DNA of 51,448 nt. It comes from Oscillospiraceae bacterium (GTDB lineage: Bacteria > Bacillota > Clostridia > TANB77 > CAG-508). The stretch's first letter is position 1; each line of letters begins with the position of its first letter. The notes beneath the pieces are model-generated. The model saw nothing but the letters and a program-made list of their open reading frames with translations, ran no database searches and was not told where the DNA came from. The stretch is from the NCBI GenBank assembly GCA_009778695.1, contig WRFS01000013.1:1-51448 (forward strand), given 5' to 3'. Below are positions 36,359-45,338 of this stretch, piece by piece. The position numbers were made by a program, and so were the translations under genes.

Positions 36359-37021
36359 CTAAATTAAAACCATATATTTAAACACAAACCAGAAATGGCA
36401 AAAACTCCCAAGCAAAACGAAGATGTGAAAAATTTCGTGGAAACCAAAATACTTATTTTCTATTTTTGGCCATTTCAAGCCATAAATTACTCCGCCAACT
36501 GTGTAAAATAATCCGCCGGCTAATAGCCACCATAACGAACTTAATGCACCTGCTGATTTAAATGCTTCTATCATTGGATAAATTGCGATTAGGCAAATCC
36601 AGCCCATTACAATGTATGTGCTTGTACGTAGCCATCTTTTTGTTTCTTTAGTAGATGTGGTCAATATAATGCCAAGTATTGCAATTGCCCATACTACTCC
36701 AAAAACAGCCCAACCCCAGCCGCCTCTTAAAGGACCTAAACAAATTGGGGTGTATGTACCTGCAATAAGGACATATATCATAATATGGTCGAATTTTCTC
36801 ATTATTCTAGTTCCTGTTTCTTGTAGATTTAACAAATGATATAGCGAACTAAACGTATATAATAAAATTAAACTAGCTCCAAATATAGAAAAGCTAACTA
36901 TATCCCATGCTCCTTCACCATATTTTGTTGCGCTAACAACTAACAGAACTAATGCAGCTATTGAGCCTAAAGCTCCTGCGGTATGTGTAAACCCACTTAC
37001 GGGATCTTTTATTTTTGCCAT
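36359..37021 (-). CDS. Hemolysin III/YqfA-family membrane protein
   Basis: A 220-residue protein with seven hydrophobic segments and the PAQR-like motifs of the HlyIII family: DPVSGFTHTAGALGS at the N-terminus, SSLYHLL, FDHIMIYVLIAGTYTP and, near the end, FHEIFHIFVLLGSFCHF with His ligands. Members are thought to be metal-dependent hydrolases of the membrane; the hemolysin name is historical. GGAGGAG places ATG 37021. A longer reading to 37075 lacks a ribosome binding site. Palindromic copy D lies just upstream. Confidence 0.9.
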   Translation of the reverse strand: MAKIKDPVSGFTHTAGALGSIAALVLLVVSATKYGEGAWDIVSFSIFGASLILLYTFSSLYHLLNLQETGTRIMRKFDHIMIYVLIAGTYTPICLGPLRGGWGWAVFGVVWAIAILGIILTTSTKETKRWLRTSTYIVMGWICLIAIYPMIEAFKSAGALSSLWWLLAGGLFYTVGGVIYGLKWPKIENKYFGFHEIFHIFVLLGSFCHFWFVFKYMVLI

Positions 37022-37072
37022 TTTCTCCTCCTTCGGGGGTGTTCTAGAATATGAAATTTTGATATCATAAGT

Positions 37073-37213
37073 CAAATAGAATAGCGTGAGTGGTTGGGGT
37101 ACCTTTTTTAAAAAACTACCCGACAGCCCTTTGAGGCATACGGATTACTCCTTGACCTGGAGGGAGTTTTTTAAAAAAGATACCCCAACCACGGAAGCGG
37201 ACTATTATAGTTG
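37073..37213 (+). repeat. Palindromic mobile repeat, divergent copy D
   Basis: Arms 37090-37120 and 37162-37192 pair over about 30 bases with one wobble and one bulge. Of the conserved core only CGACAGCCCTTTGAGGC remains; the other half has changed. Outer ends CAAATAGAATAG and CTATTATAGTTG are only loosely inverted. It is the most decayed copy. It stands between two divergently oriented 5' and 3' gene ends. Confidence 0.7.
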
Positions 37214-37246
37214 ATTTTTATATAAAATTTATATTCTATGACCTCC

Positions 37247-38914
37247 TCATTTTATTTCAAACAAATATACATAAAACTCATCTTCAAATGCTGGACGGAC
37301 GAAATGCTTAGATTCTTCCAACATTTTTTTATTTGGATTATCAATTGAGTTATATAAATCTATATTATCTGTACTAGTAATAACCCAGACTCTGCCATGG
37401 TAATCACTAAACATACTTACATCTGGCAGCCTCTCCATATTAGTATACGTATTACAAACATCAATACTCCATTCATCCGAATTGAAAAAATAACCTTTAT
37501 TATTTGGAAACAGTATAGATGAAGAACCCATTAAACCATCTGCACTTATAATAATATCGCTTGGCTGTACTTGGCTGTTTATGTAATTGTTAACTTCATT
37601 ATTTTGTGGGTCATAATCTTTTTTAAATTCAACATAAAAGTTATGAATACTAAAGAGCAATATTACGGTCAAAAGTGATATAAATATACGCTTTCTTTCA
37701 ATAGTTGAAATTGCATATGCAATCATAAATATAATTAACCCAATCATCGGAAATAGGTATCTTGTGATAAATATTGGTCTAAGGTATGATACGGCTAATG
37801 TAATCAGCATCGTTATTACTAAGACTTTTAAACACAATTGAGCAGCATAATGTATACCTGTGTCGATGGTAATCGTTTTTTTACGTAGGGAAAATCGGCT
37901 AGATTTTTCCGAAGTAACAAGATGAATCTTCTTATGTTTATCACTATGTGAAGCATGTGTGTATTTACCGAAGGCGATTATTTTATAAATTGTAAAAAAC
38001 ATAATTGGGTAAGCTATAATTATAGTGTACTTCATATCGGTATTAGCCTTTATTGCACAAAAAACAAATGTAAGAATTTCATTTAATACATTATTAAAGT
38101 CTACCTGAATCCAGAACCCAAACGCTACTCTAGCAGCGGCAAATAAAAACCAAATAAGCCAAGGTGCATAAAGAACCGCATCTATTATAACAGATGCTAT
38201 CATTAATTTTTTGTTTTTTTCATTCTTAACGCAATATACTAAAAGGAATAAATTTATTATTGCAACTGTTAGCAATCCAAAATAATGTGTATATGCTGAT
38301 AATATAGAAAAAATCATCAATGGCACTAATAAGTCTAAGTTTCCATGTTTGCCCAGATTTTTCAATCTGTCTGATAAGCTAAGTTTATTTACGCTTTTAT
38401 GGGTTCCCGAGTTTAAATGTTTATTTGAGTTCCCATTTTTGTCTGGACTATCAAGTTCAACATTTTTATTTAATCTCAAATAAAGTTTATAAGCATAAAT
38501 GGCAGTTAAAGATACAAAATAGGCAACCCATGTGTACATTCTTATTTCTATTGCATAGCCTAATGTAACTGGTAAAAATATTGTTAGAAAAGAAAATGTA
38601 AATCCAACTTTATCATTGAACAATTTTCTTAAATGTGTAAATCCTAACGATGCAAGCAATAAGGCTCCAATTACAGAAAATATTCTGGCAGCTGTTATGC
38701 TATAGCCAAAAATCATTAGAAAAACTTTTAGCATCATGTAATATAATGGTGGATGCACATCTAGTGCGGTATCGTTCCAAATAGTAGCAAAACCGTGCTG
38801 AATTATTGCCATGGAGTACGATTCATCATACCATAAGCTGCCATGAAATGCATTAAATCCTAAAAATATTATTCCAACGATAAGTAATATTATATATTTG
38901 ATATTTTTTTTCAT
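37247..38914 (-). CDS. GT-C fold glycosyltransferase (family 39-like) membrane protein
   Basis: A 555-residue polytopic protein with about 11 membrane helices. The first extracytoplasmic loop carries SLWYDESYSMA and DVHPPLYYMML, the acidic and His-Pro-Pro motifs of dolichyl- or undecaprenyl-phosphate-dependent GT-C enzymes (PMT/ArnT-like). A low-complexity cytoplasmic loop (about residues 150-195) and a soluble C-terminal domain follow. It probably adds a sugar to a surface polymer or protein. The start is set by AAAGGACAC upstream and by the signal-anchor N-terminus. It contains no in-frame CGG. Confidence 0.8.
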   Translation of the reverse strand: MKKNIKYIILLIVGIIFLGFNAFHGSLWYDESYSMAIIQHGFATIWNDTALDVHPPLYYMMLKVFLMIFGYSITAARIFSVIGALLLASLGFTHLRKLFNDKVGFTFSFLTIFLPVTLGYAIEIRMYTWVAYFVSLTAIYAYKLYLRLNKNVELDSPDKNGNSNKHLNSGTHKSVNKLSLSDRLKNLGKHGNLDLLVPLMIFSILSAYTHYFGLLTVAIINLFLLVYCVKNEKNKKLMIASVIIDAVLYAPWLIWFLFAAARVAFGFWIQVDFNNVLNEILTFVFCAIKANTDMKYTIIIAYPIMFFTIYKIIAFGKYTHASHSDKHKKIHLVTSEKSSRFSLRKKTITIDTGIHYAAQLCLKVLVITMLITLAVSYLRPIFITRYLFPMIGLIIFMIAYAISTIERKRIFISLLTVILLFSIHNFYVEFKKDYDPQNNEVNNYINSQVQPSDIIISADGLMGSSSILFPNNKGYFFNSDEWSIDVCNTYTNMERLPDVSMFSDYHGRVWVITSTDNIDLYNSIDNPNKKMLEESKHFVRPAFEDEFYVYLFEIK

Positions 38915-38994
38915 TATTTTAGTGTCCTTTCATACTGACAAATTATATAATAAAATTTGTATAATAGCAAGAAAAAATTTCTATAAATACTATG

Positions 38995-39168
38995 GTTACT
39001 ATTTAACAGTTTTCTCTAAAATTTCCGCCTGTGGAGTATAGTATAGCTTTTAAAAAGGCTCCTCCAAGCCTCTGAAGACTCCATGGGCCTCAAAGGGCTG
39101 TCGATCACCTTTTTAAAAGCTATACTATACTCCACAGGCTATTTTGCTGAAAAGTGTTGACTGGTAAC
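38995..39168 (-). repeat. Palindromic mobile repeat, copy E
   Basis: 174 bp from GTTACTATTTAACA to TGTTGACTGGTAAC. The perfect 32-bp arms (39027-39058 with 39108-39139) differ from copy A at three positions per arm, always in matching pairs. The flanks ATACTATG and ATACAATG form an 8-bp target duplication with one change. The core is nearly identical to copy C. Confidence 0.9.
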
Positions 39169-39294
39169 ATACAATGTAAAAATGTGAGGGAAATAGTAGA
39201 TTTTAGAGAAGAATTGTGCTATAATACGAATATTGCTTATTGAAGATAAGTGAACAAACAGGAGGTCTTATAAAACAAACATGAGGTTACGACA

Positions 39295-40044
39295 ATGGGA
39301 AATGTAAAACGGAGTAACGGAAGAGGCGATACCGGACTTATAACATCAAAAGGCTTTACTATTGTAGAACATGTACCAGGAAAGAGGATTATATTTAAGG
39401 ATCCCGATACTGGCAACTGTTTTGTAGCAAAGCTTGGAATTAATAGCGTGGAGCCTATCAGTTGGTATGGAGAAAGTCTGAAAGACTGGCATGATCCGGA
39501 TACACCAGAGATTGGTAGAAAGAGAGATTTTGTTAGGAAATACGGTATGATTATTGTGCCACAGTTCTGTCTATCTTTAACTTATAAAAAGAATGATGGA
39601 TTGAAATCGGTGAGAGGAAGAAATCCTTTTACTAATAGAGATTGGTATGATGCAAAAGCTTTATTTTCAAAGATGAGGCTACCAGAGGGTGTTTCAATAT
39701 CTATGATTGCAGGATTCGAAGTGGATCAAAGTTTGCAACATATTATAGATACTGGAGAAGCTACTAAAGAGGACATTGTTTCCAATAGTAAAATCTTCGG
39801 TGGTTATGATGCAGACGAAGTATACGTGGCAGGAAGGAAAGGCACACCGTGTATTGATGGTGTATACAATCAAACCGGTCTCGTAAGATTCTGGACAGAA
39901 CAAATGTATAAAAATAGTTGTCGTGTTTTGCGGGGTGGCTCTTGTGCCGCCTGTTCTGACAGCAAGGCAGCTGCACATATAGGCAGCCGTAATCCTTTCA
40001 ACTGCAGTGTCTTTTGGTCGTCGACTGGCACGCTTTGTTGGTAG
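39295..40044 (+). CDS. FGE-like / C-type-lectin-fold protein of foreign composition
   Basis: A 249-residue protein whose C-terminal third resembles the formylglycine-generating-enzyme-like lectin fold: RFWTEQMYKNSCRVLRGGSC, then many Ser, Cys and Asn residues. The usual final GFR is absent. Such folds also carry the variable region in targets of diversity-generating retroelements; no reverse transcriptase is seen in this window. G+C is above that of the neighbours. Two in-frame CGG codons (AAA CGG near the start; TTG CGG in VLRGGS) must be Arg. The start is uncertain: the best ribosome binding site (GGAGG at 39261) leads to ATG 39281, which opens only eight codons. Confidence 0.55.
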   Translation: MGNVKRSNGRGDTGLITSKGFTIVEHVPGKRIIFKDPDTGNCFVAKLGINSVEPISWYGESLKDWHDPDTPEIGRKRDFVRKYGMIIVPQFCLSLTYKKNDGLKSVRGRNPFTNRDWYDAKALFSKMRLPEGVSISMIAGFEVDQSLQHIIDTGEATKEDIVSNSKIFGGYDADEVYVAGRKGTPCIDGVYNQTGLVRFWTEQMYKNSCRVLRGGSCAACSDSKAAAHIGSRNPFNCSVFWSSTGTLCW

Positions 40045-40069
40045 TACTGATTACTGTAAAAAAGACCAA

Positions 40070-40103
40070 AAGGGGAGAATGAATTTCTCCCCTTAATTTT
40101 TTT
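40070..40103 (+). terminator. Terminator after the lectin-fold gene
   Basis: AAGGGGAGAA (40070-40079) pairs with TTCTCCCCTT (about 40085-40094), then AATTTTTTT. Confidence 0.85.
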
Positions 40104-40191
40104 AATTAGGGAGATAAAAACTTTATTTATCCCTCTTGTACAAAACTTATTATTATGATAATATTATAAAAATAGTTTTTAAGGAGCATAA

Positions 40192-41850
40192 ATGGGAAAA
40201 ATAAAAACAAGATTTACAATCATAGCAGTAATATCTATAATACTATTTGCAGTTGCAATTACCCCAATATCGTTTCAAAACGATACATTTTACACAATAA
40301 AAATAGGAGAATATGTATTAAACAATGGCATAACATTAAACCATGACCCTTTTTCGTGGATTCAAGGACTTACATACACATTTCCGCATTGGGCATATGA
40401 CGTATTTACATATTTAGTATATAACGTGGGCGGGTTTTTAGGAGTATATATATCTACCTGTATACTAACTGCAATATTGGGATTAGCAATATTCTTTGTG
40501 CATAGCAAGGTAAATAAAAATCAGATAATAGCATTTTTATTAACCATAGGAGTAATATGGTTAATGAAAGATTTTATTACAGCAAGAGCACAGCTTGTAT
40601 CGTTTATTTTCTTTGTAATAGCAATATTTTTTATAGAGAAATTTTTAGAAACTGGTCGTAAAAGGTATGCGGCAGGCATAATAATAATACCAATAATAAT
40701 TGCAAATGTGCATGCAGCAGTTTGGCCGTTTTATTTTATATTGTTATTACCATATATAGGAGATTACTTAATTAATAACTTTGTTGTATATTTTGATGTA
40801 TTTTACTTTAGATTCAAAATAAAACTAAAACAAAAGAAAATTGACAAAGGTAAAGATGAACAAGAAGTAGAAATATTAACAGATAAGTTAAATAAACTTC
40901 AAATAAAGCTAGAAAATGCATTGGCAAAGAAACAAAAAGAACCAAAATTTTTAGATAAAGTTAAATTGGAAAAAAGTAAAAATGGTAAATGGCTTGTGTT
41001 AATTGCGGTTATTTGCGTATTTACAGGCTTATGTACACCATTAAAAGATACGCCATACACTTATTTAATTAAAATAGAACAAGGGGACACAATAAGAAAT
41101 ATAAGCGAACACTTACCTCTTACAATAGCACAAAATAGTGCGTTTGCTACATTTTTCATATTAACAATAATTGTGGCTTTATTTACAAAAGTGAAGTTAA
41201 GGTTAAGCGATTGGTTTATGTTGGGAGGATTAATTGTATTAGCGTTTATGTCAAGAAGACAAGTATCGATGGCATACTTGGTGGGAGCACTTGTATGTGG
41301 CAAGTTAATTGTTCAATTGTTAGAAAAATATGATAAAAAAGGCACTGAGGAAATGGTAAAATTAATTGCCAGTTTTTTAGGAGGAACATTGACAATAGCA
41401 ATAGTTTTAATTATGTGTTTAACATTAGTAAAACCAAAACTTGATGATAAATTCGTTCCAGAAAATTGGTATCCTGTTAAAGCTTCTGACTTTTTATTAA
41501 ATAATGTAGACATTTCAAAAATGAAATTATTTAACGAGTATAATTACGGAAGTTATCTATTATATAGAGGAATTCCAGTATTTATAGACTCAAGGTGTGA
41601 TTTATATACACCACAATTTAATCCAGGGGAAAATGAATTTGATGATTTTCTTAATATTACTAACTTAAGTGCATCATACGAGGACGAATTTGCAAAATAT
41701 GGAATAACACATGTTATGCTATATGTAAATTCGAAATTAAATTTACTACTTGAAAAAGACTCAAATTATAATGTAATCTACTCAGACAGTAATTTTATAA
41801 TATATGAAAGGTTAAATGCAAATGTTGAAGAAACCGTCAATGCTGAATAA
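40192..41850 (+). CDS. Polytopic membrane protein, possibly GT-C glycosyltransferase
   Basis: 552 residues with about ten membrane helices, a charged cytoplasmic coiled-coil loop (about residues 205-265) and a soluble C-terminal part. The first extracellular loop has NDTFYTIKIGEYVLNNG and DPFSW, then FPHWAYD. That is an acidic/aromatic layout seen in clostridial GT-C-like proteins. The C-terminal domain (FNEYNYGSYLLYRGIPVFIDSR) fits the same group. The donor and acceptor are unknown. AAGGAG precedes the ATG. Its end overlaps lspA by about 30 bases. Confidence 0.65.
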   Translation: MGKIKTRFTIIAVISIILFAVAITPISFQNDTFYTIKIGEYVLNNGITLNHDPFSWIQGLTYTFPHWAYDVFTYLVYNVGGFLGVYISTCILTAILGLAIFFVHSKVNKNQIIAFLLTIGVIWLMKDFITARAQLVSFIFFVIAIFFIEKFLETGRKRYAAGIIIIPIIIANVHAAVWPFYFILLLPYIGDYLINNFVVYFDVFYFRFKIKLKQKKIDKGKDEQEVEILTDKLNKLQIKLENALAKKQKEPKFLDKVKLEKSKNGKWLVLIAVICVFTGLCTPLKDTPYTYLIKIEQGDTIRNISEHLPLTIAQNSAFATFFILTIIVALFTKVKLRLSDWFMLGGLIVLAFMSRRQVSMAYLVGALVCGKLIVQLLEKYDKKGTEEMVKLIASFLGGTLTIAIVLIMCLTLVKPKLDDKFVPENWYPVKASDFLLNNVDISKMKLFNEYNYGSYLLYRGIPVFIDSRCDLYTPQFNPGENEFDDFLNITNLSASYEDEFAKYGITHVMLYVNSKLNLLLEKDSNYNVIYSDSNFIIYERLNANVEETVNAE

Positions 41851-42337
41851 AATTAAGGAAATAAAATTAAATAAAAGCATAGTTATTTCAATAATTGGTA
41901 TAGTGCTATTTATAATTGTAGACCAATTAACTAAATTTTTGTTTGCCAAAAATATGATAATAATTCCGAATGTATTAAGGTTTTCGATTGTTACAAATAC
42001 AGGAGGGGCATTTAGTTTTTTTAGTGGCGATAATGTGATGGTCATAATCTTAAACTTTATATTAATTGCAATGGTTGCAAGATTCATTTTTATGTATAAA
42101 GATAGGGTTAGAAAATTGATGGGAGTAGCATTGGTTCTAGTTATAGCTGGCGGTACGAGTAATCTTATTGACAGGGTCTTTAAAGGTTATGTTATGGATT
42201 TTATAGATTTTAATCCATTGGTGAAATTCCCAGTTTTTAACCTGGCAGATATAACATTAATTATTGGTTGGGTAATTTTTGTTATTTGTATTTTATTAGA
42301 TATCAGAGGTGACAAGGTTTGGAATACAAAAAAATAG
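41822..42337 (+). CDS. lspA: Lipoprotein signal peptidase (signal peptidase II)
   Basis: LspA removes the signal peptide of prolipoproteins after diacylglycerol has been attached to the lipobox Cys. Four membrane helices and the conserved blocks are present: VDQLTKF, NTGGAFSFF, GGTSNLIDRVFKGYVMDFIDF (first catalytic Asp) and FNLADITLIIG (second catalytic Asp). Length is about 171 residues. Start choice between ATG 41816 and ATG 41822 is open; both lie in the upstream gene. It is followed by rluD in the usual Firmicute order lspA-rluD. Confidence 0.93.
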   Translation: MLKKPSMLNKIKEIKLNKSIVISIIGIVLFIIVDQLTKFLFAKNMIIIPNVLRFSIVTNTGGAFSFFSGDNVMVIILNFILIAMVARFIFMYKDRVRKLMGVALVLVIAGGTSNLIDRVFKGYVMDFIDFNPLVKFPVFNLADITLIIGWVIFVICILLDIRGDKVWNTKK

Positions 42338-43303
42338 TAAAAGTGGACGATATTCGCCTACGGAACCCGTTTAGATAAATTCTTGTTTGAAACATTATCA
42401 TCAAATGTAGGGGCGAATAGTTCCATACATAAAGAAAATGACAATTCGCCATCAATCTCAAGAACAATGATTCAAAAACTAATAGATAGCGGAAATGTAA
42501 AAGTAAATGAGACTATTCAAAAAGCTTCCTATAAGGTAAGCAGAAACGATATAATTGAAGTTTTACTGGAAGAGCCAGTTGAAAGACTTGATATTAAGCC
42601 ACAAAATATTGATTTAGACGTTATTTATGAAGATGAAGATATAATAGTAATTAATAAGCCAAAAGGACTAGTTGTTCATCCTGGAAACGGAAATCTAGAA
42701 GGAACTTTAGTAAATGCTGTTATGGCAAGGTGCAAAGGTAGCTTATCTGGAATTGGTGGAGAGATTAGACCTGGCATAGTTCATAGGCTAGATAAGGATA
42801 CCTCAGGGATTATTATTGTAGCCAAAAATGATAATGCTCATCTTAATTTAAGTACACAAATTAAAAATAGAGAAGTCAAAAAAACATACATAGCTTTAGT
42901 TAGGGGAGTTATTAAAGAAAATCAAGCAACTATAGATATGCCTATTGGAAGGCATATAAATGTTAGAGTAAAAATGGCAGTTAGAAAAGATGGAAAATCG
43001 GCAGTCACGCATTTTACTGTGTTAAAAAGATATGAAAGTTACACATTGCTAAAAATAAATATTGAAACTGGAAGAACTCATCAAATTAGAGTACATTTGG
43101 CGGAAATAGGACATCCTATAGTAGGGGATATGGTATATTCAAATGGAAAAAATCCATTTAATGTGGAAGGGCAAATGTTACATGCAAGCAAAATTGAGTT
43201 TAAGCATCCTACTACGGGAGCAATGATGGTATTGGAGGCTGAGTTGCCAGAGTATTTTAAGAAGGTAATTCTTGATATTGATAAAGGTTTTTCAGCAATT
43301 TAA
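42319..43303 (+). CDS. rluD: Pseudouridine synthase RluD family, one CGG +1 site
   Basis: RluD-type enzymes make pseudouridines in 23S rRNA. The gene opens with TTG 42319, preceded by AGAGGTG and overlapping lspA, and reads MEYKKIVKVDDIRL up to CGG at 42361. Skipping the C gives GTRLDKFLFE, the expected start of the S4 domain. The rest is complete, with the catalytic HRLDKDTSG block and RTHQIRVHL. The total is 327 residues, normal for the family. Without the skip the S4 domain has no start codon with a ribosome binding site. A TGTAGGGG-type palindrome adds about 15 residues in the S4 linker (42406-42450). Confidence 0.87.
42406..42450 (+). repeat. Palindromic repeat inserted in frame in rluD
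   Basis: Starts TGTAGGGGCGAAT and ends AATTCGCC, with a longer loop than the other copies. It encodes NVGANSSIHKENDNSP within the S4 domain, where homologues have a short turn. The reading frame stays open. Confidence 0.5.
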
Positions 43304-43394
43304 ATAGTGTCTATAATGTACTGCTCTTGTAGAAATCGGCTACAATAGTTCGCTCCAGTGCTATTCTACACATTTATTCAAGAAAGGAAAAATT

Positions 43395-44117
43395 ATGGAA
43401 CAAATCAGATTACAAAAATATCTTGCAGATAACGGCATTGCTTCAAGAAGAAAATGTGAAGAATTAATTGCTCAAGGTTTAGTTAAAGTAAACGGCAAAA
43501 TCATATCAGAGCTAGGGACTAAAATAAATCCAGAAACAGATAAAGTGGAATATAAGGACAAAATAATTGAAAAAATAAAAAAGAAATTGGTTTATATTTT
43601 GCTAAACAAACCAATAGGTTATGTAACTACTGCTAAAGAGCAATTTAATAGACCTATAGTAATGGATTTGGTAAAGGATATAAATATTAGGTTAGTGCCA
43701 GTAGGAAGATTAGATATGTACACTTCGGGTGCACTAATACTTACAAACGACGGTGATTTTGTCTATAAAGCAACACACCCTAAATTTGAAGTTGAAAAAA
43801 CATATATTGTCACACTTAAAGGACAAGTGTTAGAAGAAGAAATGGAAAGGTTAAGAAATGGTGTAGAGATAGAACATTGTATTTCCGGAAAAGCGAAGGT
43901 AAAACTTATTAGATACGATGAAGAAAAAAACATTTCACGATTGGCAATTACAATTCATGAAGGGAAAAATAGAGAGGTTAGGAAGATGTGTGAAGCTATA
44001 GACAAGAAAGTACTAGCATTACACAGAACTAAAATAGGCAACATAGAGGTAAAACCACTTAAAATAGGTGAGTGGCGTTATCTTTCGGAAAAGGAAGTAA
44101 GTGCAATAGTACGTTAG
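43395..44117 (+). CDS. Pseudouridine synthase RluB/RsuA family
   Basis: The 240-residue protein has an N-terminal S4 domain (RLQKYLADNGIASRRKCEELI) and a synthase domain with the catalytic Asp in VGRLDMYTSGALILTNDG and the closing HEGKNREVRKMC. It modifies one uridine in rRNA. In Firmicutes this RluB-type gene usually acts on 23S rRNA. AGAAAGGAAAAA precedes the ATG. Its stop lies at the edge of palindromic copy F. Confidence 0.92.
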   Translation: MEQIRLQKYLADNGIASRRKCEELIAQGLVKVNGKIISELGTKINPETDKVEYKDKIIEKIKKKLVYILLNKPIGYVTTAKEQFNRPIVMDLVKDINIRLVPVGRLDMYTSGALILTNDGDFVYKATHPKFEVEKTYIVTLKGQVLEEEMERLRNGVEIEHCISGKAKVKLIRYDEEKNISRLAITIHEGKNREVRKMCEAIDKKVLALHRTKIGNIEVKPLKIGEWRYLSEKEVSAIVR

Positions 44118-44292
44118 TTGTTGGTTAATATTTTTCAGCAAAGTAGCTTGGGATGGTTAGTATATGATTTTTAAAAAGCGAACGACAGCCCTTTGAGGCC
44201 CATGGAGTCTTCGGAGGCTTGGAGGAGTTTTTTAAAAATCATATACTAACCATCCCAAGCGGACGGGTTAGACAAAAATGTTAACCAGTAAC
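44114..44292 (+). repeat. Palindromic mobile repeat, copy F
   Basis: Arms 44146-44179 and 44227-44260 pair over 34 bases with one G-T wobble and enclose the full conserved core (ACGACAGCCCTTTGAGGCCC, then CTTCGGAGGCTTGGAGGAG). The right end TGTTAACCAGTAAC is intact. The left end (GTTGGTTAATATTTTTCAGC) has lost three bases. No target duplication is seen. It separates rluB from the tmRNA promoter. Confidence 0.85.
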
Positions 44293-44319
44293 ACACTAAA
44301 AATTCCCTGAAAATTTATG

Positions 44320-44348
44320 TTGCAAAACTAAGAAAAATACGGTATAAT
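44320..44348 (+). promoter_or_regulatory. tmRNA promoter
   Basis: TTGCAA (44320-44325) and TATAAT (44343-44348) are 17 bases apart, with the RNA start eight bases downstream. Confidence 0.7.
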
Positions 44349-44355
44349 AATACAT

Positions 44356-44708
44356 GGGGATGTATTTGGCATCGACAATATTTTTGAAATACGAATAGCA
44401 AGTGGTGGATTCTCGTTAGCCACCTTAACAAACGGGAAAATAAAGTTAAACGCTGATAATCAAGAATTAGCATACGCTGCCTAGCAGCGTCGTCTTATAT
44501 TAAAGCCTACTGTTAATAATAAGGCGTCGATAAAGTAGGAAACAAAAATACTTTAGCTATTAAAGTATTGGGTATCTAAAATAGCTACTAAAGTTTTTTG
44601 CCTGTTTATTGGCGAAAAATGGAGGGAATGAAAAACAATAAACTGAACTTGGAGAAATTTGTATGAATAGAATATTGGACAGGGGTTCAACTCCCCTCAT
44701 CTCCACCA
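44356..44708 (+). ncRNA. ssrA: Transfer-messenger RNA (tmRNA, SsrA)
   Basis: The 353-nt RNA has the tRNA-like ends: GGGGATG at the start pairs with CATCTCC before ACCA at the end, and the T-arm GGGGTTCAACTCCCC is intact. The tag reading frame ends GAA TTA GCA TAC GCT GCC TAG, that is ELAYAA, the expected hydrophobic protease signal. The tag stop lies near 44484. tmRNA rescues ribosomes stalled without a stop codon. Confidence 0.93.
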
Positions 44709-44743
44709 AATTATTTATTTTAAGAAATGAAAAAGGGTTTTAT

Positions 44744-45238
44744 ATGAAAAAAAAATTTAAAATAATTACTTTGTATGAAAACGAAGAAGAACTTAATGAT
44801 TGTCTAAAAAAGTTAACAGAAAAAGGTTATATTCATGAGATAAAAGACATTAGCGAAAAACGATTAAAAGAAATAAGTAATTCAGAAAATATGGATAATG
44901 AGAGAAAATTAAAAAGACATATAATTGATATATTAGACTCAATTGGTATGCCTAATACTAGACGTGGTTATGACTATGTTATATCTGGGGTTATATTATT
45001 ACATAAAAAAGGGAAAATACATCATATGGAAATGAAAAAAATATACATGGCAGTATCAAATGTGTATGGGAAAAGCCCACATTCTGTGGAAAAGGCAATA
45101 AGAGAAGCCATAGAAAGAACTTGTTCCCATGGGCATATTGATGAATTACATAAGTTATTTTCTAATAGTATATCTAAAAAAACTGGGACAATAAATAATA
45201 AAAAATTCTTATATGAACTAGCAAAAAAAGTAATTTAA
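44744..45238 (+). CDS. Spo0A C-terminal-domain protein without receiver
   Basis: The 164-residue protein begins MKKKFKIITLYENEEELNDCL and carries a Spo0A-type DNA-binding domain (about residues 60-150). Matching blocks are HIIDILDSIGMPNTRRGYDYV, KKIYMAVSNVYGKSPHSVEKAIREAIE and LHKLFSNS. A receiver domain is replaced by a short N-terminal region. The ATG at 44744 lies 36 bases after the tmRNA; an earlier start would fall inside that RNA. It has the recognition helix of the family and so may bind 0A-like sites. It is the second such protein here. Confidence 0.75.
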   Translation: MKKKFKIITLYENEEELNDCLKKLTEKGYIHEIKDISEKRLKEISNSENMDNERKLKRHIIDILDSIGMPNTRRGYDYVISGVILLHKKGKIHHMEMKKIYMAVSNVYGKSPHSVEKAIREAIERTCSHGHIDELHKLFSNSISKKTGTINNKKFLYELAKKVI

Positions 45239-45321
45239 AAAAATATTTTTTTAAAAACCTCAAAATAATGAGCATATCCTAACAGCAAGTAGCATTTCAA
45301 GAATTACAAAAACTTTTCAAA

Positions 45322-45338
45322 TTCGACGGTATTCGACC
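45322..45338 (+). promoter_or_regulatory. Tandem 0A-box-like sites before the RHS gene
   Basis: TTCGACG and TTCGACC stand ten bases apart and each matches the Spo0A box TTCGACA in six of seven positions. A TACTAT -10 box at 45351 lacks a good -35, as is usual for Spo0A-activated promoters. Binding is inferred. Confidence 0.4.

Noticed and set aside
44663-44743. A start for the Spo0A-C protein at 44663
   Set aside because: This lies inside the tmRNA acceptor and T-arm region.
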